A program made the translations under genes and the position numbers. Shown one piece after another: positions 22,069 through 37,315 of a DNA stretch of 64,000 bases. Under the pieces are notes generated by a model. It worked only from the letters and a program-made list of their open reading frames with translations. It had not been told where the DNA came from and searched no databases. Source of the DNA: Cristatella mucedo (Eukaryota > Bryozoa > Phylactolaemata > Cristatellidae); assembly GCA_009760855.2 (NCBI GenBank), contig WPIO01000040.1:1892501-1956500 (forward strand), given 5' to 3'. Positions within the stretch are counted from its first letter, which is position 1. The number at the start of each line of letters is the position of its first letter.

Positions 22069-23829
22069 GCAGGGGTGAGCTCAACTTGTGCCGATGGTGG
22101 CTTTCAGGGGAACCCTCTTTTATACCAGCCCCACCCCCCCGGGCTAGAACACTGTAATGCTGATGGGGAGACCGCAAAATTTGCTTGCTGCGACTTCCGT
22201 TGAAGCTTTTTCAGATTGAGGTGCACAGACCTACTAACTTTTCGAGGTTGTGCAGGTGCTTGTGTTTGCGTGTTACCCGACGACTGAACTTTTCCTGAAT
22301 TTAGAATCGAATTTAAATATTTTTATTATATATAATTAATTTTTTCTAATAAATTAATTATAATGTTGATTACTTAATTCAAATTTAAATTGAATTTTTA
22401 ATTAGAATTGAATTTAGCTGGATAAGGGCCAACGTGTTGTCCTTTTGTCACTGTTAGGGTGACATATTGCCTCGCTTTGAAAACCTGGCTTTGAAAAATC
22501 TCCATTCAATGAGAAGCGGCAATGAGAGCTGCCCAGTGGCTGCATCCACATATGGCGAGCACCTGCTACGTACCTATGTCAAGTCAATCGTGAAAATGGC
22601 TGCTTAGGGGGCTGGCGGAGTTGAGGCGGTGAAAACGTGGTTCATTTTGCAGTTCAATTTTCTTTCAACCCATGACTTAAAGCCTGCAGCAGAAAGATTA
22701 CTATTTCCCCACTACTAGCGCTAGCTGCTTAGGGCTCTTTTGCCGCAGTACAAACGAGGCCGTTCGATCAGCCTTGACCTTCACCGTCGCCATCAACGCG
22801 AGTTCTTCCTTAGTTTTTCGTCAATCACCAATGGCGGGCGCCTCCAATGGCAATGAGTAAGAGACCTATCAGTTAAAGGATATCCGCCAAACCCGAGCTT
22901 CCTGTTCAGACGCGGCCATATTGGTCCAGTTGGCCGAGCGACTGGCTCTCCTCGCTTCGCGTGACGAGCGTCTCGCCGGCAAAGCTGGCGGCCGGTTTCC
23001 TTTGCGGGCTCGCTGACACTCGATGCATCGCAAATTCGTCACTATCTGGTATCTCGCTTCGCGATCGGGCCTTGTCGCGACGTCCGCCGCCGACAACAGC
23101 AGCGCCGACCCGATCTCTTTCGGTGACATCAAAGTTGGAATAATAACGTTTGACCTTGTAAACGCGCTGGCCCTACGCAGTGTAAGCGGCGGAGCGGAGC
23201 GGCGCAGCGGCTTCGGCCGCGAGGCGACCGTCGGAGGATGAGTCTCGCCGGAAGTAGGTGGAGGAGAAGAAGAGCGCTCCTGAGGCCAGCGGGCGCCACC
23301 GCCGAGTATTTCGCAACCAAAGCGCTAAACCTCGAGCTGCGCCGTTTTTTTCGCAGTCGCCGCGAAATGACGCTAAAAATGCATCTCCAGATCATCATCC
23401 GGAAGCGTTGTGCTAAAAGTGGCCTCTTGAGTGGTCTACATGCACACACCCATGCACCCTCGCGATTAAAAGTGTCGCGCCGGACGATCAAGCCGTCCGG
23501 CGCACCACTTTCAAGTAAACCATCACTCTCATGCGACCTGCTGTCTCGATCAAGGTCTGGCCAAGGTCAAGGTCTGAATTATAGATATACGTAACAGATC
23601 GAGGTCTGACCACTGCTTTGCTCAAACCTGGCTATGCCTCCGCTAGTGGCGTAAAAAGTGTACTCTCCTGGCCACAGATTGGAGTTTTCGTGCAGTAAAA
23701 GACGACATGGGAGCGAGCGAGCGGAACCTTCGCCATCTTTTTCAACCGACCATTTAAAAACGCCGGGCTTTCGATGGCTCATGGGTAATATATTGTGTAG
23801 CAGCGCATCGTTCAACACGAAGTCGGTGC
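22069..23829. other. FAF2/AMMECR1-like intergenic region
   Basis: An AT-rich 22300-22420 stretch, then a GC-rich region from 22900 to 23300. A short minus-strand start at 22919 (MAASEQEAR) resembles the beginning of FAF2 proteins but lacks a good donor, so I do not call it. The divergent arrangement of FAF2 and the AMMECR1-like gene suggests promoters here. Confidence 0.35.
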
Positions 23830-23868
23830 ATGCTGCTTGGGCCGCCGCAGAGCGATGAGCGATGAGCG

Positions 23869-23879
<11 letters not shown>
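23830..23879 (+). promoter_or_regulatory. Stacked upstream ATGs before AMMECR1-like start
   Basis: ATGs at 23855, 23862 and 23869 are seven bases apart because of a gatgagc tandem repeat. The first two open five-codon frames (MSDER then stop); a further ATG at 23830 opens another short frame ending at the same TGA (23872). Only 23869 stays open into the gene. Such upstream frames normally reduce initiation at the main start. Confidence 0.7.
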
Positions 23880-27885
<4,006 letters not shown>

Positions 27886-28586
27886 CTGAATCGGATGACT
27901 AACTTTCAGCGTGGATCGAGCTCGCCTTCGGGAGCTGGCGGCGCTGTGGCTGCAGTGGCCCCCCCTCGTCGAGACGCCGTCGGCCGATCCGCCGCCGACG
28001 GCGTCTTCGCCGACGAGAAATACATTCATTTTTCCTTTACGCCTGTTGGCGTTGGCGAACCGTAGCGGTCGAGCCGTCTGTCCGCTTGAGGACGACGCCT
28101 AGTGGAATCTGGAGGCTCACCCACAGCCCCCACGCACGCTCGCTCGGCGCCATGCCCAAGCTTCTCCCCCCCCCCCGCTTCCTGTCCCCTCCCCAGCCCA
28201 GTGCCACCGCTCTCGCATGCATCGTTTTCTTTCACTGCTCTGTGTAGCCACATGTGCGAAGACAAACGATCGCTAAGGCAAAACGCTCGCTCTCTGAGAC
28301 ATGCAGCTTGTACTCAAAAGTTTCGCGAAGGCAGAATCGCTCAGCATCGGCATGGGTACACAGGTACAGGTACAGGTACAGGTACACAGTACACAGGTAC
28401 TCAGGCATGGGTACACCACACGCCCGTGTAATGGAGAGGGTTAACCTTTCGGGCTTAGAAACCTTAGAAACCACCCATTGCACGACCTCGTCCCGGCAGT
28501 TTGCGGGTGCCAGGCCACAGCATGAAATATCGATACAATGGTATCAAAAAGAGCGGTAAATAGAACTCAATTCTTGCACGCACAGG
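27886..28586. other. Intergenic with (GGTACA)n minisatellite
   Basis: Downstream of the AMMECR1-like gene. Holds a run of about five acaggt units plus diverged units at 28352-28415. No coding domain recognised. Confidence 0.5.
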
Positions 28587-28787
28587 TCACTGAATTGTAA
28601 GGCGGGTGGCAATGAAGTTCCCGAGAAATGTTTCCAAGAACTTGCACACCAGTGCCATTGCGCTGTTAAGAACATCATTGCCAACATCTTTTATATCGCC
28701 TTTATAGCCAACCATATCGTGCATCCTTTCGTTGAGCTCGTGCGCACATAGTTCTTCAAACTGCTTCGACGTGATTCCGCCGGCCAT
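28587..28787 (-). CDS. Small unknown protein, 66 residues
   Basis: An uninterrupted minus-strand frame with a good start context (catcATGGCC) and balanced, protein-like composition: MAGGITSKQFEELCAHELNE at the N terminus, then a mostly helical sequence with MVGYKGDIKDVGNDVLNSA and a hydrophobic end. No membrane segment or signal peptide is obvious and I do not recognise the family. It could be a single-exon gene, one exon of a larger gene, or chance. Confidence 0.4.
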   Translation of the reverse strand: MAGGITSKQFEELCAHELNERMHDMVGYKGDIKDVGNDVLNSAMALVCKFLETFLGNFIATRLTIQ

Positions 28788-29754
28788 GATGCTCCTGAAT
28801 CAGGTCAACGACATTTTCGACTTTTTTTAGAGCAGCTATGCGTAAAATAAGTAATTAGTTGCAATTCTACTTGCAGAATTCCGGCGACCCGGATTATCGC
28901 CATCGGGCTCAACTGGTTAATCCTTAAATCGCAGCGAGATACCATTTGGACTCGGCTGGTTTTCGATATTTCCCGGAAGTCACGGTTCGGGGAGGTCCGT
29001 CCACCACACCGACCGGTGGGAGTTAGCCAGCAGGGCTAACTTTTGCTCCCTTTCACGCCCCTATCGAGGTTTTTTGGGTCGCACCCGGAGATAACGCAGT
29101 GCGTCGACGCGACGCGCTCCAAAGCGTAAATTAATAAACTATTAAAATTAGTATTAACATAAATTATTAAAATTATACATAAAGTTAAAAAATCCGAAGC
29201 TTAAATTTATGCATTCACCCGAACCTTAAATTACCTGCCACGTTACGCTTGTGCAACACTGAACAATCAAGATATTGCCCACGCTCTTAGCACGAGTCTC
29301 ATATCCAGCTTACATTTTGCTATTGGATGAAACAGCTAGTGCCACTATCCTGTGCCGCTGCCGCCGCTGCCGCTGCTGCCGCGCTGGCAGCAGCAGCGGC
29401 GGCTTTTCCGGCTCTTGCTAGATCTTTGCGGAAAGGCTAAACTTGCGCCGCGGCGGCGGCGGCGTCTGGCCTTGCAGCTAAACGAACGCTGCTCGTCATC
29501 GCGCGATGGCTACGTGGGGTTATTTCAACGTGACCAGCTGAATTTCTCGCGAGATCTCGCACCTCAACAAGCGGCGAGAAGCAGCCACTGCATGCAACGT
29601 ACGTACGGCGACATCCGGTGTGCCAGTCTTGCGACTGAGCAGGATTGGTACAAGAAGTAAATGGAAGTACGCATCCACCTTTAATAATAATTATAATAAT
29701 AATAACAATAACAGTAAGACAATTACGTAGCTATCTGCGACAACTGATTCTTAT
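28788..29754. other. Intergenic; contains TCTCGCGAGA element
   Basis: Contains a perfect palindromic tctcgcgaga at 29545-29554, a motif known from TATA-less animal promoters, within a GC-rich patch (29350-29600) of CCG/CTG-like triplets. It could serve the minus-strand ORF at 28787, but no transcript evidence exists. An AT-rich stretch lies at 29130-29220. Confidence 0.35.
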
Positions 29755-29985
29755 TCTAGGCATTATACTTTCCATGCTACTCACCACCTCAAGTGCTCTC
29801 CTAACTCTGCTATGCTTCCCACTTTCTCTTTGTTGCGTGAGACGAAGTCTGTTGGCTACCGAATGCGTACCGAAAGCCGCTTAGGCTGTGAGTGCGCTAT
29901 ACAAAACTCTCCTGCGTAACACCCACATGGTCTTTATGACTTTGTGGAGTTACTGACGGAGATACATCACATTACATACACTGCA
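29755..29985 (+). mobile_element. Retrotransposon 3' end (family B)
   Basis: Nearly identical to 16640-16806: tttctctttgttgcgtgaga, cgaatgcgtaccgaaagccg, cccacatggtctttatgact, ending acatcacattacatac. The close match suggests recent activity of family B. Confidence 0.8.
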
Positions 29986-29989
29986 AAAA

Positions 29990-30232
29990 AGAAGCGTGTC
30001 AATTGGTTAACGATAGCGTGCTCAACGAAAGCATGCGTAAGCACATATAGAACAATTCACGCGGACCCAGCGAATGCTGTGAGGAAAATGAGGCTGGATT
30101 TTACCTTCTTTTCAATCTCGTCAGGTCAGGGGTCAGTCGCAACCTGCGTCAGTCCGGATTGCGTTCCAGGCTTCGGTAGCGTGCGAACGAAAGGCTCGGA
30201 CTCTATAGAGGATTGGAGGTTGGCCTAAGGCA
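29990..30232 (-). mobile_element. Diverged retrotransposon 3' region (family A)
   Basis: The pattern of the family-A 3' region on the minus strand (gcatgcttatg-type blocks, ggacccac-like blocks, tccaggcttcggtagcgtgc) is recognisable by comparison with 12060-12340, but it is old. Confidence 0.5.
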
Positions 30233-30261
30233 AACGTAGACGACTTGATACACAAGAGCTA

Positions 30262-30440
30262 CTGCTAATAGCCGTAATGGCACACTAGGTAAGGTGGTTG
30301 CTTTTCACGACCTCGGCCCCGAGGTCGTGGGTTCGAAACCTGCGGTGGGCAATCCTGTATTGCCACTGCAAGCGGTGGTGATAGCCGTATTGGTTTTTCT
30401 GTCGCTATACAAAAAGAGGCTGTTTAATCAGCTAGTATTT
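30262..30440 (+). mobile_element. tRNA-derived SINE, plus-strand copy
   Basis: Head with actaggtaaggtggttgctt and B box gtgggttcgaaacctgcggt, body attgccactgcaagcggtgg and tgatagccgtattggttttt, ending gaggctgtttaatcagc plus an AT-rich tail. Not a functional tRNA gene, since the SINE body replaces the acceptor end. Confidence 0.8.
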
Positions 30441-30534
30441 ATTATTTATTTAATTATTTACTGCTACGATGCTTTGCCTAATTGGAACGTACGGTAGTTC
30501 GGATAGGTCAAGGCCATTTCAAGAGCATGAAGAG

Positions 30535-30634
30535 GGGAACTTGAAGTGAGCGACACCTTGAAGTCGACACGCCCTACTAGTTGGCGAGCGAATGCGAAAT
30601 GTCGGTGAGAAGTTAAGTTGCTAAGCGTCAGCCG
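30535..30634 (-). mobile_element. Retrotransposon remnant interrupted by the Polinton
   Basis: Resembles family-A reverse-transcriptase sequence on the minus strand (compare accttgaagtcgatgccctg at 57475). A further family-A-like block, gcgacagacgaacctgg, appears beyond the Polinton at about 53058, so the big element probably inserted into this remnant. Confidence 0.45.
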
Positions 30635-30774
30635 TGTTGTAAGGAAAGTCACTTCTTAAGACAATCCCCTTTTCAATCCTTCTCATGCTCACTATCGTTC
30701 GCATTCGAAGTCTTGAAAATGAAATTGTCTTAAGAATTTACTTTCCCTCCAACTTTTAAACTTTTGTCTTATAT
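30635..30774 (+). repeat. Polinton left terminal inverted repeat
   Basis: Starts tgttgtaaggaaagtcactt and matches the reverse complement of 52874-53005 at most positions, with a small indel near 30662-30670 and scattered substitutions. Includes an internal ttcttaagaca/tgtcttaagaa inverted pair. Confidence 0.93.
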
Positions 30775-30813
30775 ATTTTTTTCAATTAAATAAATTTTAT
30801 TTTCTTAATATAG

Positions 30814-33800
30814 ATGTATCGAAAAAGTCCTCAAAAGGGAAACTCGTTTCACGCTGAGTCAAGAAGACTAATGAATATCGATGATATAACTCCAAGTAAA
30901 AGTATTATTCAAGGATTCGTAAGTTTAAACTAGAAGCTACTGGAGCCAGTGGAAGACATGAGAAATGTGTTCTTAAGGGAAGAGACTATTCTGCAACAGA
31001 AATTGATGATTTCTTTAATAGTATAATACCAAGTTACTAAGTTACTAAGTTATAATAATGTTTTAAAAGAAGTAACAACTAGATTTTCTTCATTTAAATA
31101 ACAAACAAAGATATCAGTTCATTCATATCATGATCAAACTGATACACTTAGTCGTAGTGTTATAACTGGTTCTAAATTAGTTGCAGTTGTTAAAAGATCT
31201 GATTATACTAATATTATTAAAGATCAATTGAAATCTTTAAAAGAAGCAACAGATAAAATTATTGATCCAGGTTCTGGTTGGAGGCTAATTGGTGTAAAAC
31301 GTCTTGAGATTAATGTTAGTGAATATATTAAATAGAGCACGTTCATCTTATTTACCATTACCAACTGGTTTAACAAAGAAACGTTGTTGCATCAACATAA
31401 AGACTGAAGATAAATATTGTGCTTTACGGTGTATGTAAATGTTTCTAAATCCTGTAAAATCACATCCCGAAAGATAAATTGATTTAGTTAACATATTAAG
31501 AAGTAATTATCAAGAACTAAATGAATCCTTGTCACGAATTGAATGGCCTCTCAAAGTAATTGATATTAAAAAACTAGGTAAACTATTTAATGTTAGTATA
31601 AATGTTTATGAATACAATGACAAATCAGGTGTATATCCTCTAAAAATTGTATCAAGAAAACTAGAGATTCCAGAAAGACATATTAATCTTTTATTGATAA
31701 CCAAATCTGAAAAAAGTCATTACGCTTTGATACAGAATTTCAGTGGTCTCTGTAGAACACCTAATAAAGGTGGATCAATGTTTTATTGTCATAGGTGTAT
31801 TGATAAATTATTTTCAGATGCAAATTTTTAGAATCATTTAATTTTATGCAAAGGTCTTAACTCTAGTTATTCAAAATTAAAAATGCATGGAATTATTGAA
31901 AATTAGAAAACAGGAAGAACAAAAGATACTACACTTTTGAATTTTAGTGATCATCAAAAATAATTAAAGCTCCATATGTTTTTTATGCAGATTTTGAGAG
32001 TTTGAATGTTAAAACATGTGATGTTTGTTATGAAAGTATAGTATCTAACAATATAAATCCAAATTATTGTAATAGTAAATTAACAACAGGTAAATATAGT
32101 GATTCGTGTACTAATATGCTACAAATTCCATGTGGCTCATGTGCAATCATTGTTGATATTAATGGAAATGTTATAGATAAGTTTTTAAACAGAGGGAAGG
32201 ATTGTGTTGAACTACTATTAGAATTTATAATTAATACTTCCAGTGAGTTAAAAAATAAGCTATTAAATCACGTTGAAACACCAAATATTTTTAATACTGA
32301 TATTCGAAAACAATTTAATGATGCTACAAAATCTTGGATTAGTACAAAAAATTTAATGATGTGAATGGAAAGTTTAAAGTAAGAGATCACTGCCATTTTA
32401 CAGGTAAGTTTAGAGGAGCAGCACATAAACTTTGTAATTCACTTGTTATATTTAAAAAAGTAGCTGGAAACTTCCTATCTTCATTCACAATTTGAAAGGA
32501 TACGACTCTCATTTGATTGTAAAAGGAATTTCAGCATTTGGTCTTTATTGTAAGCCTGTTGCACATAATATGGAGAATTATATGTCAATGTCATTTGAAG
32601 ATTTTGAGTTCAAAGATTCTTTTAATTTTATGTACAATTGTTTAAGTGATATTTTTAGTTCATTAAAGAAAGCAAATTCAAACTTTGATGTTACGATTGA
32701 TTTCTTTAAAAAACTATATCCAAATATTGATGTTAAGGTTCTTAAAGATGTTATATCAAGAAAAGGTATTTATCCTACGAGTACATGGACTCTTTTGATA
32801 AATTTAATGAGACTAAGATTCCAGACATTAAAGCATTCAATAGTAAACTTACTTTTGATAAAGATACTACTGCTGAAGAAAATAATCATGCTCTAAATGT
32901 ATTTAATTTCTCTAACATGAAAGATTTAGGGGATCATCATGATATTTATCTATATGCAGACGGTACACTTCTTGCTGATTGTTATGAAGCTTATAGGAAT
33001 AGTTTTATTGAATTGTTTAAGTTAGATCCTGCTCACTATCTTTCTGCACCACACTACGCATGGTATTGCACTTTATTTTACACACAATGTACTTTAAAAC
33101 TATTAGGTTAAAAAGAAGGAGACTTACAACTATATCAAAAGTTTAAGGAATCAATAAGATGTGAAGTCTGTCAAGTCAGTAAAAGACTTTGTAAGGCTAG
33201 TAGTACTAATCATATTATGTACTGGGATGCTACAAGTTTATATCCAACAGTTATGATGTGGCACTTACCTATTACAGAACCTATTGAAGATGATTTAAGT
33301 AATTGGCCACTTGAAAAAATAATGTCATTACCATCTGATGGTGATACTGGGATATTTTTCTTATGCGATTTAGAGTATCCAAAGGAACTACATGATTTAC
33401 ATAATGGTTATCCACTTTGTCCTGAAAGTAGGGTTGTTGATAATTCTGAGTTTTCAAGATACCAACACAAGTTTTCATCAGGACCGAGCACTGTACCAAA
33501 GTTGATTTGTGATTTCACTAATAAAACTAATTATCTAACACATTACAGATACTTTCAATTTTTTGTTATTAAAGGTTTGATACCAACTAAAATACACAAA
33601 GTATATAAGTTTAATAAAAAACCTTGGGCAAAACGATTCATTGATATATGTGCAGCTAAAAATATTGAATTTGAACTTAAAGGTGATAGCTTCAAAAGAA
33701 ATCTATATAAAGGTTTTATGTGTCAAATCTTTGGAAAGACGTGTGAAAATGTAAAAAACAGAACATGTGTTGGATTAGTAAATACCGGGACAGAGAAGAA

Positions 33801-34565
33801 TGATTCATTTTATAATAAATTTATGAGAGATCCTATACTTCAAGAAATTAGATGCTTTGATAAAACACTACTTGGTTTCGAACACTCAAGGAAGACTACA
33901 CTTCTAAGCAAACCAATGTTTATAGGTGTTGCAATTCTTGATTTATCAAAATTACATATACTAAGGTTTTACTATGACACATTGAAAGCTAATTTAATGA
34001 TATATTAACTTTATTATATACTGATACTGATTCACTAGTTGTTGATATTAAAAGTGAAAACTTTGATAAAGAGATGTTTGATATTAAAGATTGGTTTCAT
34101 AAAGACGAGTTTGGTAAATTCAAAGATGAAATGGATGGTGTAAAAATTGATGAATTCATTGCTTTAAGACCAAAACTATATTCTGCTGCTTCTACTAAAC
34201 CATTTATGGAAGCAAAAGGTGTTCCGAAAGAAGTAATTAAGAATTCAAGGATAACACATAGAGAATACACTCAATGTCTATCTAGTGCAAATGAAATATA
34301 TATTGATAATCTTGATACTAAAGACTTTTATGAGACACTTGATAGAGATTTCCATCGTATGACACAAAGTAAACATAATATTATTATAAAGAAACTTAAG
34401 AAAAGAGCACTATCAGCATTCGAATAAAAACGTTACTGGTTAGACTGTGGTTGCTGTAGTTATGCATGCGGTCATTACAAGATTGCAGAACCATTAAGCA
34501 ATGGTACAAATCCAGGACGTTGTAAAAAATTTAATATTGATATAGATGCCAAAAAGGAAGATTGA
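30814..34565 (+). pseudogene. Protein-primed family B DNA polymerase, broken
   Basis: Replicative polymerase of Polintons, priming on a terminal protein. Readable segments lie at 30814-31340 (N terminus, heavily broken), 31529-31831, 32002-32364, 32492-32896, 32785-33111, 33217-34008 and 34074-34427, in changing frames with several internal stops. The exonuclease-side block is at 31980 onward (ADFES). Polymerase motif A (DATSLYP) begins at 33226. The motif-B region (GFMCQIFGKTCEN) is near 33710-33750. Motif C (YTDTDS) is at 34017-34034. An N-terminal zinc-finger-like C-x2-C pair (YCHRC) is at about 31785. The catalytic Asp residues are still present although the frame is lost. Full span (~3.7 kb, about 1,200 codons) agrees with Polinton polymerases. 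The gene reads rightward from just inside the left repeat. Confidence 0.92.
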
Positions 34566-34723
34566 AAATACCAAATCAATACCAGTATAGAAAGATTAGA
34601 TTTTCAGATAACAAGAAAAAGGAAGATGATAAAAAACTAGTTTCTATAAAGGAAGAGATAGAACTATACGAGTCAAAGGAGAAATTAAATATATATCAAC
34701 AAAAATATTTTTACTATTATACG

Positions 34724-35020
34724 ATGGATCCCAAAAAAGATTTTCAAGTTTCCGAAGTTGATATTGCCAGTTCTGATAGTGGATCAGAATATTCAGAGGA
34801 TTCAATCGATGATCCTGATTATCAAACGGAAACAGAAGAGGAATCTGAGTCTTACTAGTCTGAAGCTTCCTCGTACATGGATTCTGAATCAGATGAAGAG
34901 GTAGATCTAGAAGAACTTCTATTTAGTAAACAATACGGAGATCTCAATGAAGATGAAGTTAAATCATATGAAAAATTCCTTGAAGGATTGGTAGATAGCT
35001 CTGAAGGTGAAGAGATTTAA
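34724..35020 (+). pseudogene. Acidic small protein with one in-frame stop
   Basis: ATG at 34724, 98 codons, very rich in Asp/Glu/Ser (ASSDSGSEYSEDS, DSESDEEVDLEE). A TAG at codon 45 splits it; reading continues in the same frame to TAA at 35018. Unknown function; acidic tails of this kind occur in DNA- or histone-binding proteins, which is only an analogy. Directly follows the polymerase. Confidence 0.55.
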
Positions 35021-35057
35021 TTTCAATTAAATAAAATTTTATTTTCATATATGGAAA

Positions 35058-35282
35058 ATGGACGTTTCAAGAATTTTAAGTTGTGAAAAATCAAGAGAAA
35101 TGGCAACACAAATCTGTCTTCAAAAGCTTAAAGGACAAGATCAAAGAATACTTAAACATTCACTTGATAAACTTATTCCAGATATTGATAGTTCATATAT
35201 TAGTCTTCTTATAGAAATGTGTGATACATGTGATAAACTAATGGAAAGTCGTAGTAAGATAAATGAGATGCTTATAGAATAA
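35058..35282 (+). CDS. Small helical protein, first of a paralogous pair
   Basis: Intact, 74 residues, starts MDVSRILSCEKSREMATQIC and continues as an amphipathic, probably helical chain (DSSYISLLIEMCDTCDKLM). Its first nine residues are identical to those of the broken gene starting at 35345, so the two arose by tandem duplication. Family not recognised. Confidence 0.6.
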   Translation: MDVSRILSCEKSREMATQICLQKLKGQDQRILKHSLDKLIPDIDSSYISLLIEMCDTCDKLMESRSKINEMLIE

Positions 35283-35344
35283 AACAAAAATTCAAAAACC
35301 CCAAAACAAAGACAGGAGTGCAAATTAATTAATTGTATATAGTA

Positions 35345-35733
35345 ATGGATGTGTCAAGGATTCTCAGTTGTAAATTAGCAGAAGAGATTTGCAACAGTAA
35401 ATTCAAATGCTTTAGTAAAGATATACTTAAAAAATTAAAGCCTCATTAGTGCTGGTCAAACTGAAGTTCTATCAGGTCTTGAGACAAGGGTTAGATCTAA
35501 AGTTGATGCTCTTCTCGACGACCCTAGTGACATTAGTGATTATACGACTTGGATTGCTACACAACTTCCATCACTCTACAGTAATCTCTGGAGTATCTGG
35601 AATTAAACCTGATATCTCTGGAATTTTTAAAGATGAGTGTTATGCAGTTCTTCCAAGTATTACTGATGGTATGAGTGCTAAACAAAAAGCCGCATTGGCT
35701 GAACTAGAGCAACCTAATTCAAGCACTGTTTAA
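35345..35733 (+). pseudogene. Paralogue of the 35058 gene, longer and broken
   Basis: Starts MDVSRILSC like its neighbour. A TAG follows after 34 codons and frame changes occur near 35450 and 35580. The last part (KPDISGIFKDECYAVLPSI and KQKAALAELEQ) is readable to the TAA at 35731. Function unknown. Confidence 0.55.
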
Positions 35734-35770
35734 TTAATTTAAATAAAAAATAAAAAACAGTATATAGAAA

Positions 35771-36161
35771 ATGAGTGTTGAGACAAGAATTAAAGACTGT
35801 CTTGAAGAAGTACAGGGACAACAGTATTCAAACTTTAGAATCTGCTCTTATCGAATGGGTAGAATTGAAGACATCAGATAAACTTTGTTAGATGTTATAA
35901 AACTGGAATTAGAATATAAAGCACTTAGAATTAATCACTCTGAACCAGAGATAGCAAATATATTTACTAAAGTTAGACATGGTTCAATCTTTGAAGATTT
36001 CCTTAAAGACTTAAAAATAAAAAAAATAAATATTATGAAGTCTGAAGCTTACTTTAAAAAAAATAGAACTAACTAAACAAATAAAGAAAGAGATAGATGC
36101 AGGAAAGAGTTTTGATATACCTGAAGAATTAATTAAAGAGACTACGGATTGGAAGATTTAA
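35771..36161 (+). pseudogene. Small charged protein, broken
   Basis: Starts MSVETRIKDCLEEVQGQQYS at 35771, stops after 36 codons, and resumes in another frame (KLELEYKALRINHSEPEIAN) to about 36161, with a further slip near an A-rich run at 36055. Its TAA at 36159-36161 overlaps, on the opposite strand, the stop of the convergent fibre gene. Function unknown. Confidence 0.5.
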
Positions 36162-37312
36162 TCTTTTTCGTATTCTAGTCTATATGTTAATAATGTTGGA
36201 TTTGTGAGATCTAATGATCTAGTTGGAGAACAGTAAACATTTGCTAAAAATGTAATTTCAAGATTATCATAACGAGCTAATACTAATGATTCTCCATTTG
36301 CTTGCAATCTTCCTACTATATCATATGTAATTCCATCAACGAAACTTACTACTGAATATGAAAACTCTATTTGAATATTTTTTCAACCATCTGCAAGTTT
36401 TGTATAATTAATATATGAATTATCATTGAAAACTAGATCATCTCCTTCTACAATACCATCTTTAAATTCAAGTCTTGTTGAATCACTAACAACTCTTCTA
36501 ATATACCTTTGTTTTACAGATGAGATTAATATTTTACTATCTATAAAAAAATGTGTTGCTAAATATATCATCACTTTTAAGTAATAATATTTACATAAAC
36601 CAGCAAATCTATATTCTTCACTATTAGTTTTTCTAACAATTGAAAATTCAAACATGTCATTTCCACCTACAGGATAATATGTATTACTAACAGTGGAGTC
36701 TTTTATTGCAGAAAGATTTATATTTAAAAGGGAGTATACTGGGTTTTTTCTGTTTTTATTTGATAGTTTTGCTAAAAAGATTTTTTTATTGCTAGAAAAA
36801 AATGCTTGCGATGGATTTTAAATCTTACTCACACTCTTTACAGTTAAATCACCATAATATCTAATAAAACGTGCATTAGCAATAATATTAGAAATGTATG
36901 GATAATTTCCACACTTTAAATGAAAATAATGAGGGAATCTAAAAGGAATTAAATCATTTGATGTATAAGCATTAAAATTTGGTTCATTTCTTCTCATTAT
37001 TAATTTCACAACATTCAAGTTTCCACTCATTGTTACAGGTCTCATATACCTATCTAATTTTGTATCGAGATATTTTTTTGTCGCAATATCTCTTCCATTA
37101 ACAGGATCGGAAATAGTTACATACTTTTTTGAGTTTGCAGATAAATTACCAGTTATACGATGATCTGATAGTGAATCTTTTCTTAGATAATTGTTATCAG
37201 CAAACCACTTTTTAACTGTTTCTAATAAATCAACTGTTTCACCAACGTTTATTATTTTATTTGAATCAAAATCCAATGTTCCTTGCATTACTAATTCTTT
37301 TCTAGAAAGCAT
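36158..37312 (-). pseudogene. Fibre-like protein B with two in-frame stops
   Basis: Starts MLSRKELVMQGTLDF at 37312. The N-terminal half has fibre repeats: SNKIINVGETVD, VTISDPVNGRDIATKKYLDT, then MSGNLNVVK. After TAA (36818-36820) the same frame continues through NKKIFLAKLSN and the MFEFSIVRKTNSEE segment to TGA (36383-36385), then on to TAA at 36158. Read through, it is about 384 codons with only two point stops and no frameshift, so decay is recent or slight. The repeat consensus resembles phage tail-fibre modules; the C-terminal half is unique to this copy and would be the receptor-binding end by analogy. Confidence 0.7.
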
Positions 37313-37315
37313 GTT

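Noticed and set aside
22105-22135. TATA-box promoter on the minus strand (tataaaag)
   Set aside because: No gene start follows within a sensible distance and the motif is common by chance.
22869-22919. MAASEQEAR start as the first FAF2 exon
   Set aside because: Plausible N terminus but the only donor (gtttgg) is weak and no UBA exon follows; left unassigned.
30265-30345. Functional tRNA gene
   Set aside because: A and B boxes are present but the downstream sequence continues into the SINE body instead of an acceptor stem.
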